A stretch of DNA of 46,269 nt from Arthrobacter terrae. Its GTDB lineage: Bacteria; Actinomycetota; Actinomycetes; Actinomycetales; Micrococcaceae. A model generated the notes under the pieces. It was not told the DNA's origin. It ran no database searches and saw only the letters and a list, made by a program, of their open reading frames with translations. The stretch lies in assembly GCF_015708085.1 (NCBI RefSeq), contig NZ_JADNYM010000033.1:1-46269 (forward strand), in the 5' to 3' direction. Positions 1 through 7,517 of this stretch are shown here, piece after piece. Position 1 is the stretch's first letter. Each line of letters starts with the position of its first letter. Made by a program: the position numbers and the translations under genes.

Positions 1-108
1 AACCCCGGCACCGGCTGGACCGTCACCCAACCCAGCCCCGGCACCTTCATCCACACCTCACCCACCGGCCGGACCTACACCAAAAACCCCCAACCCCCAC
101 CCTTCTAA
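1..108 (+). CDS. C-terminal tail of a DUF222/HNH-endonuclease-type protein (partial)
   Basis: An open frame enters from the left edge and ends at TAA 106-108, giving 35 residues. The tail reads GWTVTQPSPGTFIHTSPTGR and ends in a proline-rich PQPPPF. This resembles the region after the HNH motif in the DUF222/HNH proteins that occur in many copies in Arthrobacter and relatives. The HNH motif itself lies outside the window, so the family is inferred from the tail alone. No function beyond a possible nuclease-like role can be stated. Confidence 0.55.
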   Translation, partial: NPGTGWTVTQPSPGTFIHTSPTGRTYTKNPQPPPF

Positions 109-352
109 GACCAACCCGTGCGAAGTCACACCACCCAGCGACGAGCTCGCCCAGCGCACGCACTCTCCCTGGCCTGACAACGAGCCAAAGAGGAGGAATG
201 GCAGGGCAATACTGCCGTCAGTAACGAGCTAATGGCAGCCGGTGCGGAATCGGTGGCGTCACCACTGGCTGGCGTAAGGCAGCACCAACAAGTCCGGCTA
301 CCCTGTTTCTTCCAGAAAGCAGAGCCGGAGCGCAGACACGAGTAACGACCCG

Positions 353-484
353 TTAGTGCTTCTTAATATGCGCCACTGCGTCCGGAACGGCATCCGTGCC
401 GTTTTTCGTCCGCTTTTCAGCGCGTTTTTCCTTGATGCTCTTGGCGGCCTTCTTGGTGTGATGGTGAGGCGATTTGTCAGGCAT
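353..484 (-). CDS. 43-residue basic protein of unknown function
   Basis: ATG at 484 follows an AGGGAG ribosome-binding sequence, and TAA lies at 353-355. The product starts MPDKSPHHHTKKAAKSIKEK and ends in HIKKH. It is strongly basic, with a triple histidine near the N-terminus and a Lys/Arg-rich, probably helical centre, and it has no membrane segment or signal peptide. Small proteins starting MPDKSPHHHTKK are, to my knowledge, widespread in Arthrobacter-like genomes without an assigned role. The good ribosome site and the conserved-looking start support a real gene although it is short. Nucleic-acid or metal binding is possible but only a guess from composition. Confidence 0.65.
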   Translation of the reverse strand: MPDKSPHHHTKKAAKSIKEKRAEKRTKNGTDAVPDAVAHIKKH

Positions 485-710
485 GATTGGCTCCCTAGCT
501 CTACGGTCGACTGGCCTGGTTTAGACTTTGGAATCCGGTCCCGCAGGCCCGTCCTTGTAAGATACGCCACTTCGCAGTGCTTGTAACTAGTACGACCCTG
601 ATGTCTGCCCATGTTCGTATTGAAGCCTGCGCCTGTAACCGGTACTTTGCTGCTAAATGCCGGGACCTTAACTTTGGCATCGACAAAAATTTAGTTCTGT
701 CGGGTTCGAG

Positions 711-1397
711 CTACACAGTGAGTTCCGCCAGTACCTTTGGCATTGCGTCCCGCAGTTCCCGGGCCAGAAAACTAACTGGGCCGACGGTAGCGGCCAATCT
801 GTCGCCAGCCGTCGCATGCAGGTATGTTGCCCAGCAGGCCGCCTGTGTTGGTTCTGCCTTGCGGGGCAGGAATCCGGCAATGGCATCAGCCAATACGTCG
901 CCGCTGCCCGAAGTTTCCAGTTCTGGGTTGCCTGCGGCCACTTCCCATGTCGTGCCGTCAGGAGCGGCAATCAGCTCTTGCCGCGTGACGACAGCCCCAT
1001 ATTTCCCGGCAATGCGCGGCACAGCGGTTCCAAGCCAACGAGCACGCCGAGCGCGAAGGCATCCAGGACCAAGGACGTGTCATCCCGTAGCAGCCGTGCA
1101 ATATTCTGCAGCAGTGCTACGGTCCGCTCGGCGTCGTCGAGTCCTGGTTCGAGAACCACGACGTCAGCCCGGACGAGTTCCGGCTCCAATATGTCGCGCA
1201 CTTGACCGCCACCGGAAGGGTGAGTCATCCAGCGCCCGCCGGCAGCGCAGCCAGGCCCGCCAGAACGGCGGCGCCGGTGTCCTGGCCGGGCCGCCGATGA
1301 CCAGCACGGTGCCGCGGTCGTCCTTTCCGGCGACGTCTTGGGAAAGCCTCCAGCCGCGCTGCAGCGCGGGGGTTATTAACTCATTTCGGTTGGACAT
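711..1397 (-). pseudogene. nnrD: Decayed NAD(P)H-hydrate (NAD(P)HX) dehydratase
   Basis: The intact enzyme is an ATP/ADP-dependent dehydratase of the ribokinase-like fold that repairs hydrated NAD(P)H. Here it survives as three fragments in different frames. The N-terminal part starts at ATG 1397 and contains VAGKDDRGTVLVIGGPARTP. A middle part (about 1228-1010) contains LVLDAFALGVLVGLEP. A C-terminal part (about 1022-711) contains the GSGDVLADAIAGFL active-site loop and QAACWATYLH. The first frame is lost just after GGPARTP. Two stretches normally present are missing: about 50 residues between the N-terminal and middle parts, and a shorter one between the middle part and AGKYGAVVT. The start overlaps the histidine phosphatase upstream by 17 bases, so the gene was once translationally coupled to it. 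Confidence 0.85.
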
Positions 1398-2139
1398 CAG
1401 TATCCCCGGCGTGGACTGTGACCGGTGTTCCCTCGGCCTCCAGATGTGTCACTTCACTGAAGGAAACTGACTGCCAGAGCCCACTGCCGGAAGGCCGGAC
1501 GAGGCGTGTGACCGAGCCGTTGAGGACAACAGTCCGCGCTGCCACGTCCAACAACTCTCCCTCGGTGAGGCCCTCACATACGTAGCGCATGAGCAGGATG
1601 ACGGCGTCATGGCAGAAGAGCGCGACGCGGCGGCCATCTTCGAGCCGGTCCAGGTCGGCAACGAGCGAACGCAGGCGGAGCGCTACATCTGCCCAGGATT
1701 CGCCGCCGGGCGGTCGGTAGTAGAACTTGCCGAGCCACTGTCGCCTACGCGACTCTTCCGGGTAGCGGGAACGGGCACCTGCGGGCGTGAGCAGATCCAG
1801 GATCCCTAATTCACGATCACGCAGCCGTTCGTCGGTCCGGATGCCGGCCTGAGCACCGGCGCGGACCCCTGGGAAACCGGTAGCGCCGGCGCCCTCGGCG
1901 GTCTGTTGTGCACGCAAGTACGGGGAGCACCAGAGAGATTGTGGGCGCTCGGTCTCGGGTAGTGCCGCCAGCCACTTGCCCAGTGCCCGCGCCTGTTGGA
2001 AGCCTGTGGGGCTGAGCGGGACATCCGCGTCGCGGAGCGCCATGTCAATGACTTTGGCTCCCGCAGCCTGCGCGGCAGTGGCGGCTACGTTGCCGACGCT
2101 TTCTCCGTGCCTGATCAGCATCAGTTCTACGGCTCCCAT
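1381..2139 (-). CDS. Histidine phosphatase (phosphoglycerate-mutase-like) family protein
   Basis: The 252-residue protein has the RHGE motif (LIRHGESVGN, His about 11) that forms the phosphohistidine, and a second catalytic histidine in FCHDAVI near residue 177. The LRDRELG segment near the middle supplies another family position. It is a cytosolic phosphatase of the branch-1 histidine phosphatase superfamily, and its substrate cannot be told from sequence. I chose ATG 2139 because AAAGGAA lies 11-12 bases upstream and the RHGE motif then sits at the usual distance from the start. The frame stays open further upstream but has no ribosome site there. The 3' end overlaps the nnrD pseudogene. 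Confidence 0.85.
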   Translation of the reverse strand: MGAVELMLIRHGESVGNVAATAAQAAGAKVIDMALRDADVPLSPTGFQQARALGKWLAALPETERPQSLWCSPYLRAQQTAEGAGATGFPGVRAGAQAGIRTDERLRDRELGILDLLTPAGARSRYPEESRRRQWLGKFYYRPPGGESWADVALRLRSLVADLDRLEDGRRVALFCHDAVILLMRYVCEGLTEGELLDVAARTVVLNGSVTRLVRPSGSGLWQSVSFSEVTHLEAEGTPVTVHAGDTDVQPK

Positions 2140-2513
2140 GAGTGTGTGTTCCTTTCGCGGGGGCGATTCTGGTGCTGCCGGTGCGGGGCACCTGTACGCA
2201 ATGCTAAGCGTACTTCGCAGCACGGGACGAATGCGGACGATGTAGCGGAACCTGTCCTCCAATCAAACATTTTGCGCGTGTTTTCCGGTCATCGGGTGCG
2301 CAGTGACCAACGACACAGGCGAACGGTGTAAACACGGATATCAGGGGGAATCTTTGGCCTTGGCCGGACGTTGAGACGGGGGTATGGACCCCTACAGGGG
2401 TGTCTGGACAATTATTTGAACCAGAAGGCTTGAATTCCCCACTTAAGCGGCTAGTATGGGGCGCTGAATTACCTGCCGAAAAAAACGAGCACATCAGGAG
2501 TCTGAGAAACCGC
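2140..2513. other. Divergent intergenic region
   Basis: These 374 bases separate the leftward histidine phosphatase from the rightward DUF4193 gene and hold the start signals of both. The only clear element is the rightward promoter at 2430-2457, listed separately. I see no RNA gene or further coding region. Confidence 0.6.
2430..2457 (+). promoter_or_regulatory. Housekeeping-type promoter for the DUF4193 gene
   Basis: TTGAAT (2430-2435), 16 bases, then TAGTAT (2452-2457). Transcription would begin near 2464, about 50 bases before ATG 2514. Confidence 0.5.
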
Positions 2514-2813
2514 ATGGCAACGGATTACGACGCACCACGCAATAAAGACGATGACAATGGAACCGAGTCTTTGCAGGCTCTGCAGGTCCAGCGCGGAGGC
2601 GCACAGACCGCTCATATAGATGTTGAGGATTCTGACACGGCCGAAGGCATTGATTTGCCCGGTGCCGATCTCTCCGGCGAAGAACTCATTGTGCAGGTAA
2701 TTCCTGCCCAGGATGACGAATTCACCTGCTCCTCCTGTTTCCTGGTCCGGCACCGCAGCCAGGTCGCCCGGGAAAAGAACGGCAAACTGTACTGCCGGGA
2801 CTGCGAAGGCTAG
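2514..2813 (+). CDS. DUF4193 zinc-ribbon-like protein
   Basis: The 99-residue acidic protein starts MATDYDAPRNKDDD, the typical opening of the actinobacterial DUF4193 family. It ends in a four-cysteine knuckle (FTCSSCFLV then LYCRDCEG, two CxxC pairs) expected to bind one zinc ion. The frame is open further upstream, but the ATG at 2514 matches the family start and has AGGAG at 2496-2500. No enzymatic function is known for the family. It stands alone with its own promoter and is followed by a strong hairpin. Confidence 0.85.
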   Translation: MATDYDAPRNKDDDNGTESLQALQVQRGGAQTAHIDVEDSDTAEGIDLPGADLSGEELIVQVIPAQDDEFTCSSCFLVRHRSQVAREKNGKLYCRDCEG

Positions 2814-2824
2814 GGACGCTTTAC

Positions 2825-2849
2825 CGCCCGGGCTTTTTGGGCCCGGGCG
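2825..2849. terminator. Bidirectional terminator hairpin
   Basis: A perfect 9-bp inverted repeat CGCCCGGGC / GCCCGGGCG around a 7-base loop rich in T. It lies between two genes that converge here (stops at 2813 and 2855). There is no long T tract after the stem. Confidence 0.6.
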
Positions 2850-2854
2850 TCCGC

Positions 2855-3964
2855 TTAGCCCTCGTCGCGGCTTGCTGACTCGGCTTTTGATAATTGACGG
2901 CGGGCGTATTCGCGGGAGCTGAACGTGGCTTTCCTGACCGAGTCTTCGTCGTCGAGGCTGGAGCCCAGGGCACCGGCGATTGTCCCCAGCGATGCGGAGA
3001 GCCAGGCGAGATTGAGGTAGTCACGGATTCCCGCAGGGTGCTTGAGCTGCAAGGAGAGGAACTGGTCATCGATGACAATCAACCCGCCCAGGAAGATCAC
3101 CACGAACAGGCCCAGGTACATGAAGGTCACGGCGATCGATATGGTCAGCGATGTGGCCAGGTTGTAGCTTAGCCCTCGTTCGATCTTCTTGTTTCCAACA
3201 GGGCGTTCCCACAGACTATTGTGAGTGATCAGCCACACGGTCATTATGGTCACCGACAGCAGGCTGATCAGGGCCAGGCGCGCAGGACTGAGGTAATCGG
3301 CCATGCTCCAGATGCTGGTGTAGAAAATGCCGAAGGCGCCGGTTGCAATTGCTGCGGCCATCGCCCCGGAAAGACCCGGGACAATTCGCCATGGACGGTT
3401 TCCGCGGACCATTCCCGCAAGGAGCTGCAGCCGGCCCCGGATTCCTTTGAGCGTCTCATAAGAGTTCTCGTCTACGTGGTCCGAGATCAGCGTTTGTTCC
3501 GCGGAGATTGACGCAGTGGCCTGTGAAATCCGTCCCTGTCCCAAGGACCGGGCGTCGTCTGCTTCGTGCAGGACCCCGATGGTCTGCAGCAACGTGCGGC
3601 GGGCCCGGCTCAGGCGCAAAACACCCAACGCCGGCAGGGCGATCATTGCCGACCGATAGCCAACATTGGTGCTGGAGAGCATGGGTCGGCCGTTGGAGTA
3701 CTTGGGCAAATCCGTCAGATAGACCAGGTAATCCCAGCCGGTACGGTCCCGAACGCTGCCGGCGTGCATATTCAACTCGACTTCGCCGTTGGCGTCCAGC
3801 GGCAGGGACTGGTCGTCGACTTCAACGGTCCACTCCACGCCCGAGTCCAGTGCTGAGGCCAGCAACCCGGGCAGGGTCCCCTGGACCCGGTAGGCCAGCG
3901 CGCTCGGCAACCCGGGATCGGCCATCAATCCGACGGTGCGGGTGGTTTTCAGGGATGCACTCAT
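2855..3964 (-). CDS. Membrane protein of unknown function
   Basis: About 369 residues. The N-terminal half is soluble (starting SASLKTTRTVGLMADPGLPS) and has no motif I recognise. The C-terminal half has about four hydrophobic segments, including GAMAAAIATGAFGIFYTSIW, ALISLLSVTIMTVWLIT and AVTFMYLGLFVVIFLGGLIV, and the tail is charged. I took ATG 3964 as the start. A GGAGG sits almost against it, which is unusually close, and an upstream ATG at 4000 has no ribosome site, so the start is uncertain. I do not recognise a function. It converges on the DUF4193 gene and is divergent from the DUF2568 gene. Confidence 0.6.
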   Translation of the reverse strand: MSASLKTTRTVGLMADPGLPSALAYRVQGTLPGLLASALDSGVEWTVEVDDQSLPLDANGEVELNMHAGSVRDRTGWDYLVYLTDLPKYSNGRPMLSSTNVGYRSAMIALPALGVLRLSRARRTLLQTIGVLHEADDARSLGQGRISQATASISAEQTLISDHVDENSYETLKGIRGRLQLLAGMVRGNRPWRIVPGLSGAMAAAIATGAFGIFYTSIWSMADYLSPARLALISLLSVTIMTVWLITHNSLWERPVGNKKIERGLSYNLATSLTISIAVTFMYLGLFVVIFLGGLIVIDDQFLSLQLKHPAGIRDYLNLAWLSASLGTIAGALGSSLDDEDSVRKATFSSREYARRQLSKAESASRDEG

Positions 3965-4074
3965 CCCTCCACAATAGAAGGTCAGAGAGGGAACCGTCAT
4001 GGCTGGAGGTACACCGGCTGTGGGGCATTGCTAAGCTTGGCGATTGTGGCCAATGCATTCGGAAGGACCTCCCC

Positions 4075-4458
4075 ATGAGCAGACGCAGGGCTGCCTCACC
4101 TCCGGCTTTTCTCACCGGGGTGAACCTGAGCGTGTCCTTTCTGCTGGAAGTCGTGATGGTGGCGGCCTTCAGCTTTTGGGGTTTTAAAGTCCCGCCGCCG
4201 TGGAACATTATTGTTGGCATTTCGCTACCCGTTGCCGTCGTCGTTGTGTGGAGTCTTCTTCTTGCCCCGAGAGCGTTGTATCGGATACCGCTGCCGCTGG
4301 TGGCGCCAGCGGCGCTGCTGATTTTCCTGCTGGCTGCGCTCGCGCTGGCGGACGCGGGGCTTCAGACGCCGGCTGTTGTGCTGGCGGTCGTCAGTGCCGT
4401 CAATGCCGGACTTGGATTGTCTATACAGCGGCGGGCCCCGGAATTCAGGTCAACGTAG
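4075..4458 (+). CDS. DUF2568 (YrdB-like) small membrane protein
   Basis: The 127-residue protein is made of four hydrophobic helices: NLSVSFLLEVVMVAAFSFWG, IIVGISLPVAVVVVWSLLLA with the adjoining PRALYRIPL loop, AALLIFLLAALALA, and VVLAVVSAVNAGLGL. The arrangement and the APRALYR loop fit the DUF2568/YrdB family, whose role is unknown. ATG 4075 has GGAAGGA at 4061-4067. A longer frame upstream is out of register with any protein-like sequence and was ignored. The 3' end overlaps the end of mntR on the other strand by 14 bases. Confidence 0.8.
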   Translation: MSRRRAASPPAFLTGVNLSVSFLLEVVMVAAFSFWGFKVPPPWNIIVGISLPVAVVVVWSLLLAPRALYRIPLPLVAPAALLIFLLAALALADAGLQTPAVVLAVVSAVNAGLGLSIQRRAPEFRST

Positions 4459-5191
4459 TCCGTGTCAGTGTGCAGCCCGGATGCGTTCCCTCGGGGGAGA
4501 CCCACAGGGCCTCGCTGACCTCCTCGGTCAGATCGAAATCACGGGCTGCCGGTCCGGTGCCGACGCGCACTACGAGCGCGCCGCCAAAGGGTTTGCGCCC
4601 CTGCACGCGAATCGGCGCATCCAGCCCGATGCGCTGCTGGTCAAGATACCGCAGCAGCTCCGGATCGTGGTCGCTGATTCGGGTGATTCGGCCGCTGTGT
4701 CCGGGGTCGAGCTGGCTCATCCGATGCGCTGCCGGCATCGTCACGCTGCCGTCGGCGGCCGGGATCGGATCGCCGTGCGGGTCACGGGACGGGCGGCCGA
4801 GCTTGGCATCCATGCGTTCGATAAAGGTATCCGAGACGGCGTGCTCCAGCAGCTCGGCCTCGTCGTGGACCTCGTCCCAGCTGTAGCCAAGTTCCTGCAC
4901 CAGATATGTTTCCAGCAGACGGTGCCGGCGGACCATGGACAGGGCCAGCGACTGGCCCTCGGCGGTCAGGCGGACGGCACTGTACGGCTGATGATCAACC
5001 AGTCCCTGGTCCTTGAGCTTGCGGACCATTTCCGAGACGGATGAATTCGCCACCCCCAGCCGCGTCGCCAGTTGGGTAGACGTAATCGGTTTGTCCTGCC
5101 ATTCGGTAAAGGCGTAAATGACCTTCACATAGTCCTCGACGCTGGAGGAGGTGGGGGTCGGTTTCACAGCTGCCGGTTTCACAGTTACCAC
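4445..5191 (-). CDS. mntR: Manganese-dependent DtxR-family transcriptional regulator (MntR-like)
   Basis: A protein of about 248 residues with the DtxR/MntR layout. An N-terminal winged helix (SVEDYVKVIYAF, then TSTQLATRLGVANSSVSEMV) is followed by a metal-binding and dimerisation domain (LSMVRRHRLLETYLVQELGY, EVHDEAELLEHAVSD) and a C-terminal SH3-like domain with ITRISDHDPELLRYLDQQ. It should bind DNA when loaded with Mn(II) or Fe(II) and repress metal uptake. The GTG at 5191 is the likeliest start: AAGG lies just upstream and the gap to mntH is then 22 bases. A second GTG lies at 5182. It lies directly downstream of mntH on the same strand, so it probably autoregulates the pair. Confidence 0.85.
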   Translation of the reverse strand: MVTVKPAAVKPTPTSSSVEDYVKVIYAFTEWQDKPITSTQLATRLGVANSSVSEMVRKLKDQGLVDHQPYSAVRLTAEGQSLALSMVRRHRLLETYLVQELGYSWDEVHDEAELLEHAVSDTFIERMDAKLGRPSRDPHGDPIPAADGSVTMPAAHRMSQLDPGHSGRITRISDHDPELLRYLDQQRIGLDAPIRVQGRKPFGGALVVRVGTGPAARDFDLTEEVSEALWVSPEGTHPGCTLTRTTLT

Positions 5192-5213
5192 GTTACCTTC
5201 ATCATCTGCGGCG

Positions 5214-6485
5214 TTAGCCTTGACCAGTGAGCGTGAGAAACAGCAGCACGCCGTTGAGGGCAATGACCAGGACAACGGCGACGACGGCGGCGAAGCGCAG
5301 TGCGGGTCCGTCCCGGTAGGAGCCCATCACCGATGTGTTTCCGGTGAGCCGGAAGAGCGGGATGAGTGCGAAGGGGATGCCAAAGCTGAGGGCCACCTGG
5401 CTGATCACCAGTGCCTGCGTTGGGTCTACGCCGATGGCCAGCAGGGCCAGCGCAGGAATCAGGCTGACGACCCGCCGCGCGAGCAGGGGAAATTGGATTT
5501 TCAGCAGACCGCCCATGATGGTGGCTCCGGCATAGCAGCCGACGGACGTTGAAGCCAGACCGGAGGCCAGCAGACCGACGGCGAAGATGACGCCGATGAC
5601 CGGACCGAGACCGGCGACGATGGCCGCATGGGCTCCTTCGATGGTGTCCGTTGCCACAGCGCCACCGGGGAGCATAGACCCAGACGGCGTTGGTCCGTGC
5701 AGGGTGGATGCGGCAAGCAGAAGCATGCCTATGTTGACCAGGCCTGCGAGGGAAAGTGCGCCGATGACGTCCCAGCGGGTGGCCCTGACGACGCCCGCCA
5801 GTGCGGCCGGCGAGCGGTGTGCGTCGACGTGGCGGTCCCGGGCCAACGCCGAATGCAGGTAGATTGCGTGTGGCATGACCGTCGCTCCGAGCATGCCGGC
5901 CGCCAGCAGCACGCTACCTGAGCCCTGGAAGCGGGGGACGAGACCGGCGAACATCCCCGCGGGCTCGGGTGGGCTGACGACCAGGCCGGCAAGGAACCCG
6001 ATCGTGATCAGCAGCAGCAGGAACATGATCAGGAACTCGAACGTCCGTTGGCTCCGTCGGTTCTGCACCGCCAGCATGGCCATCGACACTAAACCGACTA
6101 TGAGCCCTGCCAAGGGCAACGGGAGGTTGAAGAGCAGGTTCAATGCGATGGCTCCGCCGACCACTTCCGCCACGTCCGTGGCAATTGCCACGAGCTCGGC
6201 CTGCAGCCAGAAGGCCCGTCTGCTGCCGGTCCCCAGCCGGGCGCCGAGCAGTTCCGGCAGGGACTTTCCGGTGACCACGCCAAGCTTGGCGGATTGATAC
6301 TGGATGAGCATGGCCATCAGGTTCGCAATCACCAGCACCCAGACAAGCAGATAGCCGTATTTCGCCCCGGAGGTGAGGTTCGCTGCGACATTGCCCGGAT
6401 CAACGTAAGCGATGGCAGCGACGAAGGCAGGTCCGAGGAGGGTCCAGGATCCGCTCAATTTGACCGCACGCTTTGTGACGCTCAC
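5214..6485 (-). CDS. mntH: NRAMP-family Mn(II)/Fe(II) transporter
   Basis: The 423-residue protein has about 11 membrane segments and the two metal-site signatures of NRAMP proteins: DPGN at residues 29-32 in the first helix and MPHAIYLHS near residue 203 in the sixth. It is a proton-coupled importer of Mn(II), possibly Fe(II), in the cytoplasmic membrane. Length and motifs are complete, so it should be functional. It is the first gene of a two-gene unit with mntR, and a candidate MntR operator lies 43-68 bases upstream of its start. Confidence 0.95.
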   Translation of the reverse strand: MSVTKRAVKLSGSWTLLGPAFVAAIAYVDPGNVAANLTSGAKYGYLLVWVLVIANLMAMLIQYQSAKLGVVTGKSLPELLGARLGTGSRRAFWLQAELVAIATDVAEVVGGAIALNLLFNLPLPLAGLIVGLVSMAMLAVQNRRSQRTFEFLIMFLLLLITIGFLAGLVVSPPEPAGMFAGLVPRFQGSGSVLLAAGMLGATVMPHAIYLHSALARDRHVDAHRSPAALAGVVRATRWDVIGALSLAGLVNIGMLLLAASTLHGPTPSGSMLPGGAVATDTIEGAHAAIVAGLGPVIGVIFAVGLLASGLASTSVGCYAGATIMGGLLKIQFPLLARRVVSLIPALALLAIGVDPTQALVISQVALSFGIPFALIPLFRLTGNTSVMGSYRDGPALRFAAVVAVVLVIALNGVLLFLTLTGQG

Positions 6486-6527
6486 GCCCAGCCTTTCAGC
6501 TGACTTCGCACGCCCGAAGAGTAGAAG

Positions 6528-6553
6528 TTAGGCATACCGAAACCATACTGGTT
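6528..6553 (-). promoter_or_regulatory. Candidate MntR operator upstream of mntH
   Basis: AACCA-TAC-TGGTT (6541-6553) is a perfect 5-bp inverted repeat, directly preceded by TTAGGCATACCGAAA (6528-6542). Both lie just before mntH, where a DtxR-type repressor would block transcription. The sites are read from symmetry and position only. Confidence 0.45.
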
Positions 6554-6573
6554 CGCGGGCTGATCTGTCGAAA

Positions 6574-7401
6574 TCAGCGGCGGGGCCCGGCGCGCCAGGT
6601 CTGGGTGAGATACGGCAATTCCAGCAGAGCATCCGGGGCATGGCCAAGGTGGTCAAGGAGGTACCAGCGCAGATTGGCCAGCACCTTTGCCCGGGTGTCT
6701 TCATTGGCCCGCAGGTAATAGCTGCGGGACTTTGCCAATTCCATCAGGTCCAGCGGGGTAAGTGGTTGGATCCATTGCGACACCGACACGTTGGGCAGGC
6801 CGAATTCCGGGCCCAGCAGTGGACGGAAGCCCGGTTTGTGGACATCGCCAGCATGCATAATTCTCGATAACCGGTGAACCCAGGGCACACTGACGTCGAG
6901 TTGATTCCAGACAAGGCCCAGCACGCCGCCGGGGCGCAGGACCCTGCTGATCTCCGCACTGGCCGCCAACGGGTCTACCCAGTGCCAGGCCTGGGCCGCG
7001 GTGACGACATGCATGCAACTATCCGGCAGGTCGATGCGTTCGGCGGTACCGACCATGGTCCGCACCGCCGGATAGCGGCGCTGAAGCTGCATGAGCATGT
7101 CGCGGGAGGGATCCAGCGCAATGACATTGAGTCCGCGCGCCAGCAGTAGGGCGGTGTATTTACCCGTCCCGGCCCCCAGATCCAGGACGTCGAGCATCGA
7201 ATCGTCTGCGTTCGGGTCAGGGGTCAATAATTCCGTGTTCAGCACGGTGTTCAGGCCGGTGCCCGCAAGGAGCCAGTCCAGCGATTCCGGCGGGTATCCC
7301 GGTCGGACCCGCTCATAATGATCCGCACCGTCCTGGAAGCTGTCAGCGAGCTCCTTGCGGCGTGTGCTGTCCAGGCGAGGACCGCCGTTGCCTGCTGCCA
7401 T
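6574..7401 (-). CDS. SAM-dependent methyltransferase (class I)
   Basis: The 275-residue protein carries the class I motifs in order: motif I VLDLGAGTGKYTALL, an acidic position after the second strand in VIALDPSRDM, and AAQAWHWVDP followed by RVLRPGGVLGLVW. The N-terminal FQDGADHYERVRPGYPPESL resembles the ubiquinone/biotin-type methyltransferase group (Methyltransf_11). The substrate cannot be assigned. ATG 7401 has AAGGAG about 12 bases upstream. The gene follows the PLP-enzyme gene on the same strand after 116 bases. Since it makes S-adenosylhomocysteine, an operon link with the SAM-riboswitch gene is possible but unproven. Confidence 0.85.
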   Translation of the reverse strand: MAAGNGGPRLDSTRRKELADSFQDGADHYERVRPGYPPESLDWLLAGTGLNTVLNTELLTPDPNADDSMLDVLDLGAGTGKYTALLLARGLNVIALDPSRDMLMQLQRRYPAVRTMVGTAERIDLPDSCMHVVTAAQAWHWVDPLAASAEISRVLRPGGVLGLVWNQLDVSVPWVHRLSRIMHAGDVHKPGFRPLLGPEFGLPNVSVSQWIQPLTPLDLMELAKSRSYYLRANEDTRAKVLANLRWYLLDHLGHAPDALLELPYLTQTWRAGPRR

Positions 7402-7517
7402 GACGCTGCTGCTCCTTTAGGAAAGCTGGAATGCGGCGAGAACACCGAAATCGCAGGAAACCTGCGGGAAAACCTTATCCCATGCACCATGCAGCACCGA
7501 ATCCCGAAGGGGGTCCG

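Noticed and set aside
198-224. Eight-codon frame (ATG 198) after AGGAGG
   Set aside because: The ribosome sequence is only one base from the ATG, and nothing links the peptide to a downstream gene.
690-720. GGGTTCGAGC resembling a tRNA T-arm
   Set aside because: The flanking bases do not form a 5-bp T stem, and no acceptor or anticodon stem is found nearby.
577-1470. Long rightward open frame across the nnrD remnant
   Set aside because: It is antisense to clearly recognisable NnrD fragments, has low-complexity Arg/Ala-rich composition and no ribosome site. It is a high-GC shadow.
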